Under the pieces are notes generated by a model. That model searched no databases, was not told the DNA's origin, and saw only the letters and a list, made by a program, of their open reading frames with translations. A stretch of DNA of 5,960 nucleotides. It comes from JAGLYP01 sp034659435. Lineage in GTDB: Bacteria > Patescibacteriota > Patescibacteriia > Patescibacteriales > UBA12075. The translations under genes were made by a program, and so were the position numbers. Of this stretch, positions 1 through 4,645 are shown one piece after another. The stretch's first letter is position 1, and each line of letters begins with the position of its first letter. The stretch covers positions 1 through 5,960 of the forward strand of contig JAYEHJ010000005.1 of the NCBI GenBank assembly GCA_034659435.1, in the 5' to 3' direction.

Positions 1-182
1 TGTTAATATAGCATTATTTATATTCTTTTTACACGTTTAATGTTTTTTGAATATTTATTGCTTTTTACGAGATCTCCGATCGTTTAATATAATTCCTCTA
101 CGAGGTTAGGTGTGTCGGAGATGACAGAAATGAATGGGTTATCGTGTGTCTGAGATGATAGGTGTGTAAGGTAAATTATTAA
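1..182. other. Gene-free flank downstream of secD
   Basis: I find no credible coding sequence here. Every frame I read is soon interrupted by stops, and no secF-like start follows secD. The stretch is AT-rich at its left end (1-65) and more mixed in composition between about 66 and 170, where degenerate inverted and direct repeats lie. No tRNA-like or rRNA-like sequence is visible. A gene ending just inside the left edge cannot be excluded: one plus-strand frame stays open from base 2 to a TAA at 38-40, but twelve codons are too few to judge. Confidence 0.6.
69..160. repeat. Degenerate inverted and direct repeats
   Basis: Two structures overlap. First, ATCTCCGA (72-79) is repeated inverted as TCGGAGAT (115-122), and between them CCTC-TAC-GAGG (95-105) forms a small inner hairpin, so the segment can fold as a nested stem. 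Two small palindromes, GAGATCTC (69-76) and CGATCG (77-82), sit in the left arm. Second, 110-126 and 144-160 are direct repeats of 17 bp with two mismatches (GTGTGTCGGAGATGACA against GTGTGTCTGAGATGATA), spaced 34 bp apart. No T-run follows either arm, so this does not look like a standard intrinsic terminator. It reads as the decayed remnant of an intergenic repeat family; that identity is inference. Confidence 0.5.
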
Positions 183-252
183 TTACGAATTATGAGTTAT
201 GAGCTGTGAGTTATAAGTTATGAGCTGTAAGTTACGAGTTGTGGATTATAAG
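183..252. repeat. Ten-unit 7-bp tandem repeat (TTATGAG type)
   Basis: The array reads as ten consecutive heptamers on the plus strand: TTACGAA, TTATGAG, TTATGAG, CTGTGAG, TTATAAG, TTATGAG, CTGTAAG, TTACGAG, TTGTGGA and TTATAAG. An eleventh, weaker unit (TTATTAA, 176-182) may precede them. A higher-order 21-bp period is visible: 197-217 and 218-238 match at 18 of 21 positions, which suggests block duplication of three heptamers. The last three units (232-252) lie inside secD and encode its final six residues and stop codon. The array begins directly after the WMEKRRW end of the conserved secD coding sequence. No function is evident. Confidence 0.85.
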
Positions 253-2340
253 CCACCTTCTTTTTTCCATCCATTCCGGCTTTAAAAACCTTATAATGTT
301 TTTGGTAATTACTATCGCCGAGAACATTGACACTAAAATGCCCAAGCCCAAAGTGATGGCAAAACCCTTTACTACGCCTGTTGAAAACCAAATTAAAATA
401 AGACAAGTTATTAAAGTGGAAACATTGCCATCGCGAATTGACGGCCAAGCGCGCGTAAAAGAATTTTCAATTGCCATATTTAAAGGACGTCCTGATTTAA
501 TTTCCTCTTTTAGGCGCTCAAAAATCAAAACATTAGCGTCAACCGCCATGCCGATTGAAAGAATAAACCCTGCCATGCCCGACAAGGTTAATGTTACCGG
601 CCATAGCTTAAATATCGCCAAAACCAATACGCCGTAAATCGCCAGTGATATAACCGCGAAAATTCCAAGCAAACGATAATAAAAAATCATAAACAGCGCT
701 ACCAGTATTAATCCGATTAAGCCGGCTTTCAAGCTTGATTCCAATGAAATTTTTCCCAAACTCGCGCCGACTGTCTGCTGGCTGACAAGCTCAATAGGAA
801 CAGGCAAAGCGCCCGCATTAAGCCTTCTAACCAAATCTTTGGCTTCATTTATATTCATATTTCCGTTAATTACGGCTTTTCCGCCTGTAATTTTTTCATT
901 TACATTTGGAGCATACACTTCATCAGGGGAAATTATGCCATCGCCATTAATGTCAACAATAGAACCGCCATCCAAAAATATGCCAAGACCTTTGCCAACA
1001 TTTCTTTCAGTAATATCCGCGAATAAATCCGCTCCTTCGCTGTCAAATTCCAGAGCGACAATCGGCGTATTGTCATTGGGGTCAAACTGAACCGCGGCTC
1101 GCTCCAAATGCTTTCCTGTCAATTCGGTTAATTTCCATTCTTTTTGATCCCCGATAATATCTTTTTCAGTTAAAATACGGATAAATAAACGTCTTACGCT
1201 ATATTCATAAATATTCCTTTCAGCTTGCTTATAAATTAAATGATAACCGAATTGCGTTTCAACAACATAAGAAATCGTCCCTGTTTCTTGCTCAAAAACA
1301 GTATCTTCAAAAGGCTTTACCATGGCGCCTTTGGCAAACCAGCCCAAATCTCCGGCGCGGGTATCAGCTCCTGGTTCGGTTGAATGCTCTTTTATTAAAC
1401 CGCTAAAATTTTCAGGAGTTGCTTGCTCTTTAATTTCTTTAATTTTCGCGTAAGCTTGCGTCTTGCTTAAATCGTTTTCGCAATTCTCAACGGCGTTATG
1501 GCAAAGCAGCAAGTGCGAAGCCTTAACTTCCTTCTCAACCTCGTTTTCATCAAAAGGATTAACGCGCAAACGCTTGTCTTCCAGTTTTAAAATATCATAA
1601 CCCTGTTCTTCTTTTACCAAATCCTCGCTTATCTGTCCGATTTCAAAATCTTTGATTTTCACAATAATCTGCGGCGCCTCATTTTCCGTTATCCAGCCCA
1701 AATCTCCGCCAGCCTCTTTGGTATTTTGATCATCGCTGTATTCTTTGGACAAAGCGCCAAAATCTCCGCCTGACAATAACTTGCCTAAAACTTCTTCAGC
1801 TCTTTTTTCCGCCTCAGTGTTATATTCCGTCATTATGTTTTTCTCTTCTTCGCTTAGCTCGCGAATTTCCTGAGTTTCTTCTTTGAATTCAAGCAAAGGA
1901 GTTTCTCCAATCATCGCAATTGCCTCATTCACATCTTTAATGCCTGCAAGTTCCGCAATAACGCGATATTTGCCGCCAGAAAGGCTGGTTTGCACCAAGG
2001 GCTCGCTTACTCCGAAAACATTAACTCTTCTTTCAATCACATCCCTAACGCCTTCCAACGCGTCTGATCTGCCGCTATCCGGAATTTCAGACATATTCGC
2101 CTCATAGACAAGATGGCTTCCGCCTTGCAAATCAAGCCCCAAGCGAAAAGGAATTTCTTTGATTTTTGGCAATTTGATTGTTCCGTTGGTTTTCCGGTCA
2201 ATATAATCCGTTCCTTTATTATAATAACTGCCGGCATCCACAAGTCCGCCTATAAAAACCAATAATAATATAAACAAAAATACCTGCCAAACCTTGCCCC
2301 GGGCAGAAGGCTTAAAAATTTTTTCCGCTAAACTAGGCAT
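232..2340 (-). CDS. secD: Protein translocase subunit SecD with inserted tandem parvulin domains
   Basis: SecD is a membrane subunit of the Sec export machinery that, with SecF, uses the proton motive force to help complete translocation on the outer face of the membrane. Visible parts: first membrane helix at about residues 16-36; FRLGLDLQGG (65-74) and ERRVNVFGVSEP (103-114) of the P1 base; LLEF (149-152), where the insertion begins; two parvulin-like domains (about 175-256 and 272-373); return to SecD with LTGKHLERA (407-415), NVGKGLGIFLDG (447-458), ITGGKAVINGN (484-494) and LNAGALPVP (507-515); then five membrane helices between about 535 and 685, with the conserved DANVLIFER at 601-609. 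A 12-residue EF-hand-like loop (463-474) interrupts the usual LDG-to-NE segment. At 702 residues it is longer than ordinary SecD because of these insertions. The start fits: it is the first Met before the first helix. No Shine-Dalgarno sequence precedes it. No secF follows within the window. The C-terminal LIIHNS comes from a tandem repeat. Confidence 0.95.
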   Translation of the reverse strand: MPSLAEKIFKPSARGKVWQVFLFILLLVFIGGLVDAGSYYNKGTDYIDRKTNGTIKLPKIKEIPFRLGLDLQGGSHLVYEANMSEIPDSGRSDALEGVRDVIERRVNVFGVSEPLVQTSLSGGKYRVIAELAGIKDVNEAIAMIGETPLLEFKEETQEIRELSEEEKNIMTEYNTEAEKRAEEVLGKLLSGGDFGALSKEYSDDQNTKEAGGDLGWITENEAPQIIVKIKDFEIGQISEDLVKEEQGYDILKLEDKRLRVNPFDENEVEKEVKASHLLLCHNAVENCENDLSKTQAYAKIKEIKEQATPENFSGLIKEHSTEPGADTRAGDLGWFAKGAMVKPFEDTVFEQETGTISYVVETQFGYHLIYKQAERNIYEYSVRRLFIRILTEKDIIGDQKEWKLTELTGKHLERAAVQFDPNDNTPIVALEFDSEGADLFADITERNVGKGLGIFLDGGSIVDINGDGIISPDEVYAPNVNEKITGGKAVINGNMNINEAKDLVRRLNAGALPVPIELVSQQTVGASLGKISLESSLKAGLIGLILVALFMIFYYRLLGIFAVISLAIYGVLVLAIFKLWPVTLTLSGMAGFILSIGMAVDANVLIFERLKEEIKSGRPLNMAIENSFTRAWPSIRDGNVSTLITCLILIWFSTGVVKGFAITLGLGILVSMFSAIVITKNIIRFLKPEWMEKRRWLIIHNS
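919..954 (-). other. EF-hand-like calcium loop in SecD P1 domain
   Basis: Residues 463-474 of SecD read DINGDGIISPDE. This matches the canonical 12-residue EF-hand loop: acidic or Asn ligands at positions 1, 3 and 5 (D463, N465, D467), Gly at 6 (G468), a hydrophobic residue at 8 (I470), Ser at 9 and Glu at 12 (E474). In ordinary SecD the segment between the LDG and the conserved VNE is only a few residues (LDG-kVIS-APVINE type), so this looks like an inserted loop on the extracytoplasmic side. The pattern is directly visible. Calcium binding is inference, because flanking helices of a paired EF-hand are not apparent. Confidence 0.7.
1222..1818 (-). other. Two parvulin (PpiC-type rotamase) domains inserted in SecD
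   Basis: The segment between LLEF and LTGKHL of SecD holds two parvulin-like peptidyl-prolyl isomerase units. Unit 1 (about residues 175-256) has GGDFGALSKEYSDD and GGDLGWI but lacks the usual first strand (ASHIL type) and has GYDIL in place of the family's GYHII, so D249 replaces the core histidine. Unit 2 (about 272-373) looks complete: VKASHLLLCH (272-281), FSGLIKEHS, AGDLGWFAKGAMVKPFE (329-345) and FGYHLIY (364-370), with both core histidines H276 and H367. Parvulins catalyse cis-trans isomerisation of prolyl bonds or act as chaperones outside the membrane. Position within P1 places both units on the exit side of the translocon, where newly exported chains fold. Unit 2 may be active and unit 1 structural; this is inference. 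Confidence 0.88.
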
Positions 2341-2354
2341 AAAATAATAATTAT

Positions 2355-2399
2355 AAAATTATCCGCCCAAGGCGGACCAGCCTTGGGCTGGAAAATTAT
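2355..2399. repeat. GC-rich twin-hairpin element bounded by 8-bp direct repeats
   Basis: A 29-bp GC-rich segment (2363-2391) stands out in an AT-rich spacer. It contains two adjacent perfect hairpins: CCGCC-CAA-GGCGG (2363-2375, six paired bases if T2362 and A2376 are counted) and CCAGCC-TTG-GGCTGG (2377-2391). GCCCAAGGC (2365-2373) is also the exact reverse complement of GCCTTGGGC (2380-2388), so the two hairpins can refold into one 9-bp stem with a 6-base loop. Both ends abut the same octamer, AAAATTAT (2355-2362 and 2392-2399), as expected of a target-site duplication around a tiny insertion. It lies 15-59 bases upstream of the secD start, in its probable leader. A perfect TATAAT on the minus strand (2395-2400) overlaps the right octamer, but I see no good partner -35. 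Confidence 0.7.
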
Positions 2400-2452
2400 A
2401 AAGTAGTAAAAAAACACCTTTTAAGCAAGATATTATTTTTTTAATAACTATG

Positions 2453-2468
2453 ATTAGTTTAAACTAAT
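2453..2468. promoter_or_regulatory. Perfect 16-bp palindrome upstream of secD
   Basis: ATTAGTTTAAACTAAT is a perfect inverted repeat with no spacer, centred between 2460 and 2461, about 112 bases upstream of the secD start. Symmetry of this kind suits an operator for a dimeric regulator. It lies downstream of the candidate promoter at 2550-2578. The surrounding DNA is very AT-rich, so chance cannot be dismissed. No regulator gene is present in the window. Confidence 0.35.
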
Positions 2469-2549
2469 ATTAAATAAATTGCAATATTGACAAAATGTTG
2501 GGAATGTGATATGGCGAATTATTGATTGAAAACTTTTCTAAATTTCATT

Positions 2550-2578
2550 GTTATAAATAAAAAATATTAGCTTTCCAA
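2550..2578 (-). promoter_or_regulatory. Candidate sigma-70-type promoter for secD
   Basis: On the minus strand TTGGAA (2573-2578, four of six matches to TTGACA) is followed after exactly 17 bases by TATAAC (2550-2555, five of six matches to TATAAT). It lies just after the murC stop and points towards secD, predicting a leader of about 200 bases that would include the 16-bp palindrome and the twin-hairpin element. AT-rich DNA yields such matches by chance, so this is a candidate only. A separate promoter is plausible because secD lies 249 bp from murC, whereas the upstream genes are almost contiguous. Confidence 0.35.
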
Positions 2579-2589
2579 ATTAAATACAA

Positions 2590-4005
2590 TCAAACAACCA
2601 ACCTCTCCCCAATCCGAAACACATCCCCTGCTCCCATTAAAATAATAATTTCATCCCGCCGGATAGTGCCTCTTAAATATTTTTCACATTCACCCAAAGT
2701 AGCTATATAATGAATTTTTGATTTTTGATTTTTGATTTTTGATTTTATTTTTTCAACCAAATCCAAACTATGCACCCCGCCATGCTTCTCGCGCGCGCTA
2801 CCGTAAATATCCAATACTGCCACTTCATCCGCGTCATTAAAACTTTCCGCAAAATCATCGAGCAAAGCTCTTGTCCTGGTGAATGTATGCGGATGAAAAA
2901 CAACGCGAATTTTTTTATTTCCATATTTTTGCCGCGCGCCCGCCAAAGTGGTTTTAATTTCAGTCGGGTGATGCGCGTAGTCGTCCAAAATAATAGCGCC
3001 ATTAAATTTTCCCATCATCTCCATGCGCCTGGCTGTGCCCTTGAATTCTTCTAAGTAAATTCTGATATCCGCCAAATTCACTCCCAATTCAATTGCGGAC
3101 GCAATTACCGCCAAAGCGTTATAGATATTATGCTCGCCGCTTAGCTGAATTGAAAAACTCCCGAGCTCTGTATCAGTTAATAAATCATCTTCCTCAAAAG
3201 CGCTTGATCCGATTTTTACTTTAAAATATTGTTTGTCATTTAATTGCTTAATATCATAAGCCATATAATCCGCGGTCTCGTTTATGGCGTAACTGATGAC
3301 TTTCGCTCGTGTATTTACAGGCGCGATTTTTCTAACATACGAATCATCAAAGTTAACAGCCAACCAGCCTTTTTTTGGAATTTTTTTAATAAATTCAATA
3401 AAAACTTGATTATAATCCTCTTCGGCAGGAAAAAAATCCGGATGATCATAATCAATATTATTTAAAAGAACCGCGCGCGGTTTTAAATATTGCAATTTAT
3501 TGCCATACTCATCTGATTCCAAAACAAAATAATCAGAATTGCCAAGCAGGCTATTGCCGTTAAATTGCGGAACTTTCGCGCCTACTATTAATTTCGGGTC
3601 GCGCCCGGATTTCCGCAAGACATAAGCCAGCCACGCGGAAACAGTTGTTTTTCCATGACTGCCGCAAATGGAAATTCCATACTCTTGATTAAACAACAAA
3701 GCAAGCGCTTCGCCATAACTTAAAACATTTTTTATATTTTTATAGGCAAAAGCTGTTTCCTGATTTATTTCTTTTTTAAAAGCCAAAGAATACACTACCA
3801 AATCAACATCAGACGGAATATTGCGTTCGTCAAATTTATGCGCGACTTTTATTCCAATGCTTTTCAGCATATCATAATAAAAATGATCCCCCTCGTCAGA
3901 GCCGCTTACTTCTATGCTCGCGTTTTTTAACATCCTTGCCAAAGCCGAAGTTCCCGCGCCTTCAATACCAATAATATGCGCTTTTTTAATATTTTTTATA
4001 TTCAT
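2590..4005 (-). CDS. murC: UDP-N-acetylmuramate--L-alanine ligase (MurC)
   Basis: MurC is the cytoplasmic ATP-dependent ligase that joins L-alanine to UDP-N-acetylmuramic acid, the first step of stem-peptide assembly in peptidoglycan synthesis. Visible motifs: N-terminal HIIGIEGAGTSALARML (10-26); ATP P-loop GSHGKTT (115-121); ESDEYGNKLQYLKP (163-176) and NNIDYDHPDFF (182-192) of the central domain; GEHNIYNALA (290-299); GTARRMEMMG (323-332); DDYAHHPTEI (341-350), diagnostic for MurC; HPHTFTRTRALLDDF (371-385); and MGAGDVFRIGE (457-467). At 471 residues the length is normal. The DEY and LNN...DH region is closer to Mpl (murein peptide ligase) than to textbook MurC, but the C-terminal half and the MGAGD motif favour MurC. 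It starts four bases after the pcm stop, without a visible Shine-Dalgarno sequence, and ends in TGA. A 7-bp tandem repeat encodes residues 422-431 between conserved blocks. Confidence 0.93.
   Translation of the reverse strand: MNIKNIKKAHIIGIEGAGTSALARMLKNASIEVSGSDEGDHFYYDMLKSIGIKVAHKFDERNIPSDVDLVVYSLAFKKEINQETAFAYKNIKNVLSYGEALALLFNQEYGISICGSHGKTTVSAWLAYVLRKSGRDPKLIVGAKVPQFNGNSLLGNSDYFVLESDEYGNKLQYLKPRAVLLNNIDYDHPDFFPAEEDYNQVFIEFIKKIPKKGWLAVNFDDSYVRKIAPVNTRAKVISYAINETADYMAYDIKQLNDKQYFKVKIGSSAFEEDDLLTDTELGSFSIQLSGEHNIYNALAVIASAIELGVNLADIRIYLEEFKGTARRMEMMGKFNGAIILDDYAHHPTEIKTTLAGARQKYGNKKIRVVFHPHTFTRTRALLDDFAESFNDADEVAVLDIYGSAREKHGGVHSLDLVEKIKSKIKNQKSKIHYIATLGECEKYLRGTIRRDEIIILMGAGDVFRIGERLVV
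2715..2742. repeat. In-gene 7-bp tandem repeat in murC (TTTTTGA x4)
   Basis: Four exact copies of TTTTTGA (AAAAATC-type register on the coding strand), followed by a partial TTTT, lie inside murC and encode SKIKNQKSKI, residues 422-431. Three extra copies add 21 bases, seven codons, so the reading frame is kept. The segment falls between the LVEKI helix and the HYIATL strand of the C-terminal ligase domain, where the family usually has only a short connection. Gain or loss of a single unit would shift the frame before the MGAGD motif. Confidence 0.9.
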
Positions 4006-4009
4006 AATT

Positions 4010-4636
4010 CTATTTTACTAACGGCACGAAAACAAATCCCGGAAATCTTTTTTCTTTAAATTTATCTTCACCGATTTTATCAACCACGACAATATCCTGC
4101 GATTCATACTGCCTGCCTATTGGAACAACTAATCTCCCGCCGATTTTAAGTTGTTTTAATAACGATGTTGGAATTTCTTCGGCAGCGGCAGCAACGGAAA
4201 TTCTATCAAAAGGCGCTAATTCAGGCAATCCCTTGCAGCCATCGCCGCAAATTATTTCTGTTATACCTTTTTTAATAAAATTATATTTTAAAATATTTTT
4301 TTCAGCAAATTCTTTTAACTCCGGTATCCTTTCTATTCCGTAAACTTTTCCGCGCTCTCCGACAATTTGCGACAAAAGAGCGGCTGTCCAGCCTGATCCG
4401 CTGCCAACATCAAGAATCTTATCGTTTTTTCGCGGACACAGCGCCTCCAGCATAAAAGCGACTGTTAAAGGCTGGGAGATTGTCTGTTCATATCCGATTG
4501 ATAAGGGCGCGTTAATTTCCGCTTTATCTTCATACTCCGGCAATAAAAAATCCTTGCGTTTTATTTTCTTAAAAGCATTTATTATTTCAGGAGTTTTTAA
4601 ATACCCTTCTTTTATTAAATCATTGATTAAAAACAT
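4010..4636 (-). CDS. pcm: Protein-L-isoaspartate O-methyltransferase
   Basis: This cytoplasmic repair enzyme methylates isoaspartyl residues that form in ageing proteins, using S-adenosylmethionine and releasing S-adenosylhomocysteine; the methyl ester then reverts towards normal aspartate. Family signs: the N-terminal region with RKDFLLPEY (27-35); IGYEQTISQP (47-56), the substrate-site signature; SAM-binding motif I DVGSGSGWTAAL (76-87); YGIERIPEL (99-107) as the acidic post-I motif; GDGCKGLPELAPFDRI (131-146); AAAEEIP (150-156); and GGRLVVPIG (166-174). At 208 residues it is a normal-length, complete protein. The start gives the expected N-terminus, and an earlier start would run into mtaD. 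It begins 9 bases after the mtaD stop and ends 4 bases before murC, which suggests co-transcription. No Shine-Dalgarno sequence is visible. Other SAM methyltransferases share motif I, but TISQP makes Pcm the clear choice. Confidence 0.95.
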   Translation of the reverse strand: MFLINDLIKEGYLKTPEIINAFKKIKRKDFLLPEYEDKAEINAPLSIGYEQTISQPLTVAFMLEALCPRKNDKILDVGSGSGWTAALLSQIVGERGKVYGIERIPELKEFAEKNILKYNFIKKGITEIICGDGCKGLPELAPFDRISVAAAAEEIPTSLLKQLKIGGRLVVPIGRQYESQDIVVVDKIGEDKFKEKRFPGFVFVPLVK

Positions 4637-4645
4637 AAAAAATAA

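Noticed and set aside
72..122. Inverted repeat as the intrinsic terminator of secD
   Set aside because: The stem is only 8 bp around a long interior and no T-run follows on the minus strand.
183..252. Regular short repeats as a CRISPR array
   Set aside because: The period is 7 bp with no spacers and no cas genes nearby; it is a simple tandem repeat.
218..448. 76-codon minus-strand open frame overlapping the secD end
   Set aside because: It lies in another frame of secD, whose membrane helices and conserved residues are clear there; the translation has no recognisable features.
2395..2400. Perfect TATAAT on the minus strand as the main secD promoter
   Set aside because: No reasonable -35 hexamer lies 16-18 bases upstream, and TATAAT is common by chance in this composition; it is mentioned only as context for the hairpin element.
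2408..2445. A-run and T-run pair in the spacer (TTTTTTT and AAAAAAA flanks) as a terminator or hairpin
   Set aside because: The possible stem is only A-T pairs with a poorly matched interior and no GC core; it is expected by chance in such AT-rich DNA.
2519..2548. Nine-codon minus-strand frame (MKFRKVFNQ) as a possible leader peptide for secD
   Set aside because: It begins two bases after the candidate -10 box, so its ATG would lie before the transcript start, and it has no ribosome binding site.
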